From: Taxillus chinensis
Taxonomy: Eukaryota; Streptophyta; Magnoliopsida; Santalales; Loranthaceae
Direction of reading: 5' to 3'
Assembly (NCBI GenBank): GCA_023512835.1
Contig: CM042091.1
Location: 24,073,506 to 24,137,505 of the forward strand
DNA length: 64,000 nucleotides
This document shows positions 1-10,552 of this stretch, in pieces; position 1 is the stretch's first letter; the number at the start of each line of letters is the position of its first letter. The notes beneath the pieces are model-generated. The model did no database searches and was not told the DNA's origin. It saw only the letters and a list, made by a program, of their open reading frames with translations. The translations under genes and the position numbers were made by a program.

Positions 1-732
1 CTGATTGGGCCTATAGTATTCTCAGTTGAATTTTAGATCTTGGATATTGTGCCATACTATAGCTGTTTGTTAGGAAAGCCATGTATTCACACGGCGGGAG
101 CAGTACCTTCTACTCTGCACCAGAAACTAAAGTTCGTGATTGACTATCACCTAATTTATGTATCTGGGGAGACAAACCTGTTGGTAACCAAACCGTCATC
201 CATGCCTTGTATTGACAGCGGGGAGGATGTCCCAAAATGTTCTTTTTGGGCCTTTGAAGTAGTCAATGTTACCTATGTGATACAACCCAGTTTGTATCAA
301 AGGATAGGAGCTCAACTGTCCAAAGCCACAAAGATGATTGCACATACGATGATCAGGCAAGGACACAAGCCAGGACTCGGGCTCGGGGCATCTTCTCAGG
401 GCATGTAGGACCCATTATACATTCGAGGCATGATAGAATGATATAGGCTGGGTTACAAACCCACCAAAGTAGATCGACAGAGGGAAACCTCCAGGAAGAG
501 GGAAGTCCGAATGGCCAAGTTGCAGAAGCGACCTGTCCAAGAGGAGCAAATGACATTTCCACCCTTAGAAGACACATTCTACAGTGGAGGGTTTACTTAT
601 CAAGAGAAGGTTGCAGTTATTGCTGCTGTGGAGAGCGAGGAACCAGAAGAGGGCCAGGTGGTGTTCGTGCAGGAGGGAGCTCTAAGACAGCCACTCAACA
701 ACTGGACTAGCCCATGTCTCCCCGTGATGTAA
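1..732 (+). pseudogene. Ty3/gypsy (Tat/Ogre-like) protease C-terminus and G-patch, element K
   Basis: Left-truncated reading frame of a gypsy polyprotein. The translation carries the motif LLGKPCIHTAGAVPSTLHQK, which follows the catalytic Asp in the retropepsin-like domain of Tat/Ogre elements; the Asp itself lies before the window. It is followed by a G-patch-like stretch (HKPGLGLGASSQGM, then LGYKPTK), and this order is typical of that lineage. The frame stays the same to base 732 but has in-frame stops at 406-408 and near 439, so it is a relic. The RT of the same element follows in another frame after a T-rich spacer. Lineage is inferred from motif order, not from a tree. Confidence 0.75.
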
Positions 733-935
733 TCCTTTGGGACATTCTATTTGGATATTTGTTTGTTTTCACTCTGGGGCCTTTTTCAGTGTTAAAAACA
801 GTTTATGTCTCTTTGAGAGATATTGTTTTCAATAAAGTATGTTTTTTCCAAAAATCGTGCATTGCATTTCATTATCATGTGCATATCATATTTTCCTACC
901 AACTTGTTAATCTTTTCACAAGCAGGTACCTTGAA
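733..935 (+). other. T-rich spacer, possible Ogre-type intron between protease and RT
   Basis: About 200 bp with no recognisable protein motif, rich in T/pyrimidine runs and ending in ttcacaagcag. It lies exactly between the G-patch/protease frame and the RT frame, and the two frames differ. Ogre elements are known to have an intron between gag-pro and RT. That this is such an intron is an inference; the donor cannot be fixed by eye. Confidence 0.35.
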
Positions 936-1999
936 TTCAATAAGGGTGTAACAAGCAACAATGAGGTGAGATGCCTAAAGTTTGACCAAAGTCCAGATGG
1001 GGAGAAATCATTACATGAGACAAGTGAGACTAAATCAGAAGATGAGGTGGATCTACCTGAAGATATCCTCCGACTATTGGAAAGGGAAAACCAACTCAAG
1101 ACCCCGAGTGAGGACCCTATAAATGCGGGAATAGACACAAAACCAAGACGACTCAAAGTGAGTTCTTCATTATCCGCGGAGATCAAGGGGCAGTTGAATG
1201 AATTGTTGACTAGCTTCACGGATGTGTTTGCCTGGTCCTATCAAGATATGTCGGGTCTGAATCTAGATATTGTGCAACATCAAATACCACTAAAGCTAGA
1301 ATGTCAGCTGGTCCAGCAGAAGCTACGAAGGATAAGACCCCAGTTGATATTGAAGATCAAAGAGGAGATCAGAAAGCAGTGGGATGCTGGTTTCCTTAGT
1401 GTTGCTCACTATCCGGAATGGGTGGTGAACATTGTGCCAGTACCAAAGAAAGGGGGAAATATTCGTGTATGCGTCGACTACCGAGATCTAAATAAGGCGA
1501 GCCAAAACGATAATTTTCCACTCCCACATATTGATACTCTAGTGGACAACACGACAAAGCATGCTTTGTTTTCATTTATGGATGGATTCTCGAGCTATAT
1601 TCAAATCCAGATGGCCCCTGAACACAAGGAGCGGACAACCTTCACGATGTTATGGGGCACTTTTTGTTACAATGTGATGCCATTTGGGCTTAAAAATGTA
1701 GGGCCCACTTATCAAAGAGCTATGGTGATGTTGCTTCACGATATGATGCATAAAGAGGTGGAAGTGTATGTGGATGATATGATAGTCAAATCAGCAAGTA
1801 CGGAAAGTCATGTTGAGGTACTCCGTAAACTTTTCCAAAGGTTACGAAAGTATTAACTCAAGTTGAATCCGGAGAAGTGTACCTTTGGTGCTACATCGGG
1901 AAAACTGTTAGGTTTCATAGTCAGTGAGAAGGGGATAGAAATTGACCCCCGATAAGATTCGAGCGATCTAGGAAATGTCATCGTTGCGCACTGTTAGGG
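936..1999 (+). pseudogene. Ty3/gypsy reverse transcriptase, element K
   Basis: Open from the spacer to 1855. RT motifs are clear: YPEWVVNIVPVPKKGGNIRV, CVDYRDLNKAS, FSFMDGFSSY, MPFGLKN, and the catalytic box YVDDM (about 1770-1785). The Tat/Ogre-type reading HDMMHKEVEVYVDDMIVKS supports the lineage. A TAA at 1853-1855 interrupts the frame. The continuation (LKLNPEKCTFG, then LRTVREVRSFLGHLNYIARF) is readable to about 2050 only with a frame change near 1945. Not functional. Confidence 0.85.
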
Positions 2000-2605
2000 A
2001 AGTTAGGAGTTTCCTGGGGCATTTGAACTATATTGCTAGGTTTATTTCGCAATTAATGGCCACCTGTGAATCATTATTTAAATCGCTACGGAAGGACAAC
2101 CCAGAAGTTTGGAATAAAGCATTTTAGGAAGACTTTGAGAATCAAGCAGTACTTGATAAATCCACCAATCCTAGTTCCACCGGTACCTAACAAGCCGCTC
2201 ATCCTATACCTAACTATCCAAGGCTCATCAATGGGTTTTGTATTAGGGCAGCATGACGCTTCAGGAAGGAAGGAGCAAGCAATTTATTACCTGAGTAAGA
2301 AGTTTACTCCTGCGAAGCAAAATACACTCCATTGGAAAAGGCTTGTTGTGATCTGGTTTGGACTGCCTGGCGATTAAGACAGTACCCCCTTTATCATACA
2401 ACATGGCTTATTGTGAAGCAAGCATGACCCGCTCAAATACTTATTGGAGAAACCATCAATTTCTGGGAGGATTGCCAAGTGGCAGCTGTTGTTATCCGAA
2501 TATGATATTGTGTACGTGCCTCAGAAAGCCATAAAAGGAAGCATCATAGTAGACTATCTTGTGGAAAGGGCCTTAGAAGACTACGAGCAGAAGAAATTAC
2601 AATTC
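2000..2605 (+). pseudogene. Ty3/gypsy RNase H domain, element K, 3'-truncated
   Basis: Broken continuation of the K polyprotein. LILYLTIQGSSMGFVLGQ, then GRKEQAIYYLSKKFTP (2200-2310) and ISGRIAKWQLLLSEYDIVYV (about 2455-2515) match the RNase H region of Tat-type elements. Frame changes occur around 2125 and 2380. At about 2605 the gypsy sequence stops inside the codons for EQKKLQFQ and the LTR of copia element A begins. The integrase of K is absent from the window. Confidence 0.75.
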
Positions 2606-2952
2606 CAAGATAGATTCCTAGGATGTCTATATATATCTGTAGTGTTGTACATTAAAGTGAGCGTACACATACGAAGGAAAACTGATATGCCCGTGAGAAA
2701 GGTTATTGTACAAGAGCTTATAGAGATTATTAACGCCAGTGTGTGTAATTGTAAAGCCGAGTGCTAGTGTAATCAGCTAACTGCTGCTTATTTTGTTGCA
2801 ATTATCATCTGATAATAAAGCAAAATACTTCCACTATCTGGTTATTTTCCGCACTGATTTTATATCCTTTAACCAGATTGTGTTACACCTGTGAGGAAAG
2901 ACTTTTTGATTTTAGCCTATTCACCCCCCGTCTAGGCTACCAGGGACCAACA
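2606..2952 (+). repeat. Truncated 5' LTR (R-U5 part) of copia element A
   Basis: Nearly identical over its length to 15486-15832, the end of the full 3' LTR. It keeps the TATA-like ctatatatat (about 2627) and ends in gggaccaaca, two bases before a tRNA-Met primer site. The upstream ~1.04 kb of LTR is missing and is replaced by K. A short shared string (caaga) at the junction suggests deletion by illegitimate recombination. Confidence 0.85.
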
Positions 2953-2954
2953 AG

Positions 2955-2966
2955 TGGTATCAAAGC
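2955..2966 (+). other. Primer binding site of element A (initiator tRNA-Met type)
   Basis: TGGTATCAAAGC, complementary to the 3' end of initiator tRNA-Met with one difference from the usual TGGTATCAGAGC. It lies 2 bp after the CA end of the LTR, as expected for copia elements. Confidence 0.85.
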
Positions 2967-3013
2967 AAGTTCTACTTGTTCCAAGTAGAGATCCCACTCT
3001 TTCTCTCTTATAA

Positions 3014-3757
3014 ATGGCTGAAGAAAGTAGCATGCTATTCAACACCCGCCTCAACTCCGGGGGAGCTCAAGAGCCCTTTCCCCACCGAAGCAAAGGTGAA
3101 AATGTTGATCCACCACAACCTACTGCTGCTGCTGCTCCTCAACCATGGAGTTCTGGTTACACTCTGAGCAAACCACCAAAGTTCACACCGGAGCTTTTCT
3201 CCCAGTGGAAAGCTCGCATGAAGATGTTCATGACATGTCATGATCATATAATGTGGCCATGTCTTCATCAGGAGCTTCCCATTCCGATGGCTATCGGAGA
3301 AAATGGAGTCCGAAGACCAAAGACGGATGCTGAGCTCACAAATGACGAAAGAGCCTGGCAATATGCCAGTGAAAAGGCTCTAGCTTATGTGACTTCATCT
3401 TTGGACTCAGAAGCCTTCACGGACGTCCAGGGCTGCACAACAGCGAAAGCTGTATGGGATAAATTGACTATTCTATATGAAGGAAGTAAGTCCCAGATGT
3501 AGAACGTCATCTGCACTCTCAGACAGAATTTTGAGAGTTTCAATCACAAACCTGGCGAATCCCTGGAGAGCATCTATCGGCGATTCGGCAAGCTTATTCT
3601 AGAATTGAAAACTATCAATGAGCATTACACGCAGTCTCAAATAAATGACAAGTTCTTTCGCTCCTTGCCGGATCGCTACTACTCCAAATAGCTCCAGATG
3701 CAATCCAAAGACAACGCAGTATGTTCCCCTAGAAGAACTTTATGGAGAGCTACGACT
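3014..3757 (+). pseudogene. Copia gag (UBN2-type), element A, broken
   Basis: Starts MAEESSMLFNTRLNSGG 47 bp after the primer site. KPPKFTPELFSQWKARMKMF, MWPCLHQELPIP, AWQYASEKALAYVTSSLDS and DKLTILYEGS match the UBN2-type gag of copia elements and the gags of C and D in this window. An in-frame TAG at 3500-3502 breaks the frame. It then reads on (NFESFNHKPGESLESIYRRF, SQINDKFFRSLPDRYYSK) through another TAG near 3689 and a frameshift. Homology to the C gag ends at about 3757 (LYGEL), where element B begins. The zinc knuckle is lost. Confidence 0.85.
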
Positions 3758-3764
3758 CTCCATA

Positions 3765-4120
3765 ATTGACTTAAGTATTTATGGGGACTCTACGAGTCTA
3801 CGAGTTATTTAGCTTTGGTTACTGTTCTTAACACTTCTTCGACTCTACAAGTCTTCGAGCTTATTGACACTTACAGTAACACTCTCTTTTCCGTACTGTG
3901 ACTCTACGACCTTCGACCCTGGATCTACGAGTCGCCATGTTCTGTCACTATTTCGCCTTGAGTCTCCAGACTCTACGAGTCTATAAGTCTCTTTCCAATA
4001 CGTCCTATGATAGTTTGACTTCTATGAACTTCGACTCTTCGACCCTACAACCTTCGGTTCTTCGAGTCTCCAGACTTAGACTATATTTTGGCAGCTTCAT
4101 CAAATCCTATATTTCCAACA
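3765..4120 (-). repeat. 3' LTR of element B, truncated
   Basis: Matches 12224-12579, i.e. the first 356 bp of the 2,027-bp 5' LTR (minus orientation). It includes several copies of the GACTCTACGAGTC-type repeat. The rest is missing at the junction with the A gag. Confidence 0.85.
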
Positions 4121-4132
4121 ATCTCCCCTTAT
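4121..4132 (-). other. Polypurine tract of element B
   Basis: On the minus strand aaggggagat directly precedes the TGTTGG start of the 3' LTR. It is nearly the same as the PPT of A (gggggagat before TGTTGG), supporting kinship of the two elements. Confidence 0.75.
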
Positions 4133-4559
4133 TTAATGTAAGCTGACAACGGGTAAATACATGAAGTCTGAGACTACAAGTTTGATGGGCAATTTTGAAT
4201 TAATTAGAAGAGATCTTTGCATGTAAAGAATGGAGGAGTTCAAATTTTCAAAAATACACACTCCTCTTCCCCATAGGCATGAAGGTTGCGTTAGCTGGCT
4301 CCTGTCAAAGATAACTCCCCCTACGAACTTGCTCCCCCTGAGAAATACTCCCCCTTTCTGGGGTGAGGAACAAGCACCAGAACATAAACCGTATGGGAGC
4401 AAGGAAAGAAAGCATAGAACAGCAGGCAGCATAGCAAAGACAGACAAAAAAGATAACGAATAAACAATAAGTACACAGAAAAGTGAAAAGCAAGAAATGC
4501 AGTGTATAGGGAGTTAGAGTACAGGACAGTTATGGGTTAAATGCAGAGTACAAGACACT

Positions 4560-7521
4560 CTGTATAAATAGAAAAACAGCAGCTTGCTCGTGTAGGAGTT
4601 GAGCAGGAGTCAAGTGTAACGAGGCCGCTCTACTGCTCACACGATCAAATTCAGGCACGAGAGCGGGGAACCCGTTGGTAGTCAGGATGCGGATGTAATG
4701 GCTAACATAAAAGCCACAGCTGTGAGCATCATCCTAAGCAGGAACGCCTTGCTTGACTCGCATGATGTCCATCGGTTTGGAGAGATGATAACCACCACAC
4801 CCATGTGAATACCCCTGCATGACACGGGTGAGAGTGCGGTTAAATTCACGCAGTTGTTCACGTCGATGGAGTAGTAAGGTACTGGGTTTGGAGTCAAAGA
4901 TGACGATCCTTTGGTTCTTGAAGTCAATGTCGAGAAGAAACCAGTGCGGGGATATTGATAAATATGGAATTAGCACATGGTCTACCTCATCCCAGGGACG
5001 GAAGGAGTTCTCATATTTGCGACCTTGTATAATCTCGAGCATCGCTGCATCATCGATCAGCTGAGCCTGCATGATCGGCAAACAGAGTTCCACCCTGGTA
5101 TCTCTGCGAATGTGGAGAGGTAGTTTCTCGAGAAAGGACTTCTGGGCGAAGATGAATTGAGTCATCTCAACGTTATCCATTTCTTCACCATCATGGAGTA
5201 GTCGAAAAAGATCAGGTCCGGTGAAGAAGGCTTCATAGCCGTAGGTCCTTGTAGTGGTATCCCCGAGAATATAAGTGTTGAATGCGACCGGTTCAGGTGA
5301 GGTGCCTCCGGTGAGTTACAATGCGAGGTGGGGCTAAAGGTTGGTCAGTAGTGGTAGCGGTTGGTTTGGTAGGTGAGGCAGGCATGGTGTACTCAGCCGT
5401 ACTTGGATGTGAAATTGAGGGGCCTGGCTGAGTGGAAGAGGATAGTTGGCAGGGAGCAGCCGGTTGCTTCTTCATGCAGGATGCAATGGGAACATCATCA
5501 TCATCATCAGAATCTGAGATGACAGTGGTTACGTGTGCGCGTTTCTCCCCCGCATGTAAGTGGCGGTAGGTTGAGGTGGTGAGTGACTCGGAGAAGGGAC
5601 GGCTGGCTGTGGAGTATCGACTGGTTCAGGTGCAGGTCGGTCTGATGGCTGTGGGAGTGTGTTTTTGATAGTAAGAGATATTTCACCACTTGTAAGATGA
5701 TGACATTCTGACAGGATAGCTCCCAGAGTGGTACTGAGTCCTTTGTATTGTCTCTGGTAAGCTCCTTTGATGTCTTCACAGTGTTCCTCCAGATGTCTAA
5801 ACCCATCTATGGTTGCACTTGTGAGTGATGTCATTTCTTGCTGCACCTTGTCAAGGGTACGGTCTGATGATTCAACTTGAGTTCATACCTCTTCCATGCT
5901 TGACTCCATGGTATCCAGTCGTTCTTCAAAGGCCTGAGATACTAATGTCTTGAGGATGCCAGAGGAAATTAGTTTCTCAATGACCTTGCTTGCCAGAAGA
6001 TCTACTTCTTCGGCCGTCAGAGAACGTGAGTGAGACGCAGCTGGTATTGGAATAACCATTGGGATATTGGCTACGAACTCCTCACTCACTTGAGTGGCCA
6101 CCTGATGAATGATATGTGCAGATGGTGTGGCCATCTCAGTCCTTTCCATAGTCTCACGAACTTGTGGGACAGCTCCTGCATCGGAGTCACTGGCTGCAGC
6201 ACCAGGAGTTTCTTCATCTTCTGCTACCTCTTTTACCACAATGCCTACCACCTCAACATCATGTGGAGTAGATGTGATAGGTGAGTCCACCATGATAGGA
6301 GATAGGGCAACCACTGACACGGCTTCCACTAGGTCTCTATTTACAAGACCCTACTCGACTAACCAATTAATCAGATGGTCTCTATCTACCATCTGTTTAC
6401 CAAAGGTGATCTATGCCTTTCGTAAATCAGCGGGGGTCATATGAGCCTTGGCATATTCCATATAAAACTCTTCTAGCTCAGACTCCCCAAGTGTGCTCAA
6501 CAGTACAGGTGTAGTACCCCTATCCTCCTGGGGTTTCTGTCTTTGGTGTCTACCCTCCAACCGCAGGTTCTCTTACTTCGCAGGATCCTTGGGCAACTTG
6601 ACGGTAGGGGTCTCCTCAGGTGTAGAATCGGTGGGGAGATGAGTTCGGGCAATGTTCTCCACCACTTCGGTTATATGTACTATTGTGGCGGATGCGGAGG
6701 ACCCCCTAGAAGTCCGTGAGACACGAACCGGCTGTCGTGGTATGCGAGTTGGGGCTCGTATCGAGCCGGGTTGTCTCTTGCATGACTTCTTGCACCTAAC
6801 TCGGTCCTTCTCATCGACTTGATCTCCACCGACCATCCTCATAAATACTTTTAAATATGTATTTGGTCGGCAGTGGCACTGAGGGCCTGCTGCAAAATAC
6901 GTCAGGGTGCAGAAACCTAAGGACTTTGGTGAGAAGAAGTCCAAAGTGTCCCTTCTTGCTTTTGATCATGGAGTGTATCTGTGTTCCTCAGTCTACTCAT
7001 CTTCCCTGTAAAACACTGCACATGATCTTCATTTGCTCTTGACTTGCAGAGTCATGAGCCGTTTTCTTACACTGCAGGCACTGTCCAGTGACTATGAGAG
7101 TTGCCAGTGCCTGACCGGAAAAACCCATCTTCAGGGCTCCCCGACCTTGCTTTCCGGGATTGGAGTACCCAATAAAAGACTTACACTCTTCTCTGGAAAG
7201 ACTAGGAAGAGGATCAAAGGTACCTTTTGGGAGTGGGAGTGCATCTCGGATTGTTTTGGCGGAGATACGAACCTCCACTCCGTGTACAGTTCCCACCAGG
7301 TCGTCTCCAGCAAATGCCATGGTCTCGTACAATTCTGAGACATCTTCTATCAGTAAGTCTTGCACCCCTGAGCAGATGGATGCAATACCGGTTTCATCGA
7401 GGCGGTTTCTAAACTCGTCCAGCCAGCTGACTTTAGCGTCGCCTATGGCTTCCTAGTCGATGATGAATCCTGGGACGATGTTGCATAGATTGTCGGCCAT
7501 CGATGAGCTTGGTCCTGCCAT
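4560..7521 (-). pseudogene. Env-position ORF of element B: transposon-type N-part plus Ulp1/C48-like protease C-part
   Basis: Reading begins MAGPSSSMADN at 7521, with an early in-frame TAG. The N-part (GDDLVGTVHGVEVRISAKTI, ALPLPKG, later KKGHFGLLLTKVLRFL) resembles the plant transposon-protein domain often found in such elements. A region with helix/coiled-coil character follows (EEVDLLASKVIEKLISSGIL, about 6000), then a Pro/Thr-rich stretch (5300-5650). The C-part (5180-4650) is Ulp1-like: VDHVLIPYLSISPHW with the His, NQRIVIFDS with the Asp, then HSCGFYV with the Cys (4716-4718). A TAG at 4734-4736 stands six codons before that Cys, where Ulp1 has Gln. Several other stops and frameshifts occur. 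Whether it ever acted as a SUMO protease or served another role is unknown. Confidence 0.7.
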
Positions 7522-9411
7522 TGAGCTTGTAGAGAGAGAAGGAGACACTCATAGAGAGAGATTGTAAGGTTCGAAGTTGGTCAGGGGAGAGAGAAAGAGA
7601 GAAAGAGACAGAATCGAAGAGAGAGAAGGAGAGAGTTTTAGGGTTAGGGTTCGAGTTTGAAAACAACGAACTTTACCTTTGAGCTCCGTCTCTATCAGTG
7701 ACTTATATGTGAGTTGAGAAGTGTATCGTAGAAGTCACTCACTCTGTCGGTTCGTCTTCATGGTTCGCGTTCTTTTCTCTGACCCGTCTTTCGATCATTC
7801 GGATCCACCCGATGGAACATTCAAGCAATGAATCCACGTCACCCCTTAAGTCGGTGCAACTCCCATTTTAAGTGCACAGTGACGTGCTGACCTGTCTGCG
7901 ATGCTTGAATAGTAAGTGATAGACTCCGTATCGCTTCGATCCTTTGAACTACGACTCTACGAAGCTGCATTAAGACGTTTCGAGGCTACGACCCTCGAGG
8001 CTTTGAAGCAGCAATCTTCGATCTCGCAGTTCTGCGATGCAGTTTGCTTCGAGGTCGACTGCGAATTCAACGAGCGGTGGATTTCTTTGGACTTTTTCAA
8101 CACTCAACAACACACATGAGAAGCATATGACAATTTACATAATATTATTCATGATGAACAGTGTTGTTGGTGGAATTGAAATTACATATCCAGAACATGA
8201 TTTCTTTCATCCCTAATACCTGGTTTACATGAATGGCTACTGCATTACTACCATTCAACTCTCCATTTACCTTAGAAATGATTAAGTACTTCGTCACACT
8301 ACATCTTGTGCATGAAAATGATCACGATGTTAACATAGCAACTAGTAAACCATGATTTATCAATTGTAACAACCCAGTCATGAATTCTGAGTCTCCTCAC
8401 ATATTTAGCAAAACTCACTCAGCGGAGGCCTCACCCTCTCACTCTTGGATCAGCATGTGAGTTTGATTCAGGAACTAGAATTACACTGTTTGGTAAGCTC
8501 ATGGTCAACCGAATCTTACCACAACCCTGATCCAACAATGATTTTCAGTTCAGCATAGATGACTTGAGAGATAAGATGGCCATATTAAGAATCAGAACAC
8601 ACACTCTATCCTTGTCTAATTTACAACACATTAAAGGTAGAGTTTGGAGTTTGGTCATTCAGATTGTCTGCGTGAGTTGTCTCTTTTCTTCAGTAGAGCA
8701 TCAATTTTCAGTGCTTATTCATGAGCCTTATTACAAAGACAGAGCTCAACACAATATCTTTTTGAATTACATGACCATACAATTTTAACTCCAGCGTTAT
8801 TCTAACAGACACAAAAGCGGGAGAATAGTGAGGACTCCCCCCCTAAGATAGGCAATCGATCAATTGTCTAGCCTTTGCCTTTTTCACCTTGCCTTTTTAT
8901 AGTGAAGGATATTGGCTCTTCTTAAGTAATAGGCTTTTTATGATTCTCAAATACTACAATCTCAGTCATCCTTTGAGCATTAAATCATTGAGGATCCTTT
9001 CCGTGCAAGCCAACAGTACCATGAGATACAACAGTTCCTGCTAGTTAATGAATGCAATACCACATAGGTGATATTCACTCAGAATATAATCACAAGTAGT
9101 GGGAATATCTTCTGATTTAAACATAAAGGGAATTGCACTCATTTCACTCAAGACTTGAGGGTTCATGACAGGTTGCACAAAAGACTTGAACCAGGTTCAG
9201 AGGTGGCAAGTTTCATCCATGTGATTTCTCACTTTCACGTAGTAGATATGCATGAATCACACTTAGCCATTACTAATTTTCAAGGAGATATAAACGATAA
9301 TTAATAGTGTCATATGTATGTTCATGCACAGGTAATTAGTTAGAGATAAACCACAAGACATGCTGTGAGACTCATGAATTTAAATCTAGCATGCCTCCTT
9401 TTTCTCCCTCT
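7522..9411 (-). other. Non-coding interior of element B
   Basis: Between gag and the Ulp1-like ORF. It holds a GA-rich stretch (7530-7640), scattered GACTCTACG/CTACGACC motifs near 7930-8010, and AT-rich DNA with stops in all frames. Copia pol motifs (integrase HHCC, YVDD, RNase H) were looked for on both strands and not seen. This is where pol would lie in an autonomous element. Confidence 0.55.
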
Positions 9412-10510
9412 TCAGCTTATAATAGTCAGCAGCGAAATGGCCGGGCTTGTTGCAGTGATAACATTACAACTTGTCCTTATCTTTTCCCTTAGAGAAAATG
9501 AGGAAGACTGCTTTGCTTTCCTTTTGTAGTTCCCCCTTCTCTTCAGCAGTTTCTTGATCAGAAATGCCATTTCTTCATCTGAGGCACTATCTAAGCCAAG
9601 TTCATTAGCTTTATCTTCTTCCTCTTCTGAAGACGGTTCCCGTGGCTCGGCGGCGGCCTTTAAAGGCAATAGACTTCTCCTTTTTCTTGGAAGGATTCTC
9701 AAATGCCTCAAGTTCTTCCTTTTGCATTTCGAACGTCTTGAGGTCCCCATATAATGCTTCCAAGGCACAAGTCTTCCATTCCTTCAGCTGACTTTTGGCT
9801 GATGTCTTTATTAGCAGTCTCAAGGGTAGAGATATCAGAAATTTGTCATTTTTGTCCTTTTGAGAGATCTCAACGTTGTAGGTCTTCATCTGTTGAATCA
9901 GACAGGTGAATCGTTTGTAGATACTGTCCAATGACTCTTTCGGTTAACATCTGAAGGCTTCATACTCTTGTTTGAGCATGGAGATCTTATTGTCCTGTAT
10001 TTGCTCATCTCCTTCGTAGATGAGACAGAGCTTGTCCCATACCTCTTTAGCAGTCTTAAGATCTTGCACATCCGTGAACATGTCATCATCGAGTGCAGAG
10101 AAAAGTATAGCTTTTGCCTTGAAGCCGAGCTTTACTTTCCTCTGCTCCACTTTAGACCAATTGTCTGGGTCTTTCGTCATTAGCCGACCTCTCTGCATAC
10201 TCTTTGGTGTGAAAGGTCCGTTCTTTATCGTTTCCCAGAGATAGGTGTCGAGCATGTCTAGGTGTACTCTCATTTTCGCTTTCCATTTGGAAAAGCACGC
10301 GGGTGTGCACATAGGTACTTGGGAGGATGAGCCAGGCAAAACATCATAGAAGGCTTCTTGTTCTTTCTTATTGCTGCTGGTACTCGGTTCTTCCTGCTCC
10401 TGGTCTCCAGTCGCTCCTTCCTCTGGAACATGACTGGCTTCAAGTTCCTCAATAGCAACTGGAGTTTGCTCGGGAGCTGGAGCTGCACTACTGGAATCCA
10501 TGTCGGCCAA
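9412..10510 (-). pseudogene. Copia-type gag of element B
   Basis: Starts MADMDSSSAAPAPEQTP at 10510, 29 bp after the primer site. CFSKWKAKMRVHLDML, FKAKAILFSALDDDMF and TAKEVWDKLCLIYEGD are UBN2-type gag. The first frame ends at 9944-9946 (TAA) and the reading continues ESLDSIYKRFTCLIQQMKTY, KNDKFLISLP, LEALYGDLKTFEMQKEELEA. A Lys/Glu-rich part leads to a zinc knuckle, CYHCNKPGHFAADYY, near 9430, whose last Cys is Tyr. Diverged from the A, C and D gags but colinear with them. Confidence 0.85.
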
Positions 10511-10538
10511 TAGGGATCTCTACAGAGTTGTAGAACTT

Positions 10539-10550
10539 GCTCTGATACCA
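10539..10550 (-). other. Primer binding site of element B
   Basis: Minus strand TGGTATCAGAGC, a full match to the usual initiator tRNA-Met site, 2 bp after the CA end of the 5' LTR. Confidence 0.9.
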
Positions 10551-10552
10551 AT

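Noticed and set aside
7633..7652. Telomere-like ttttagggttaggg
   Set aside because: Only two units inside the GA-rich leader of the element B ORF; also common in plant leaders, not a telomere.
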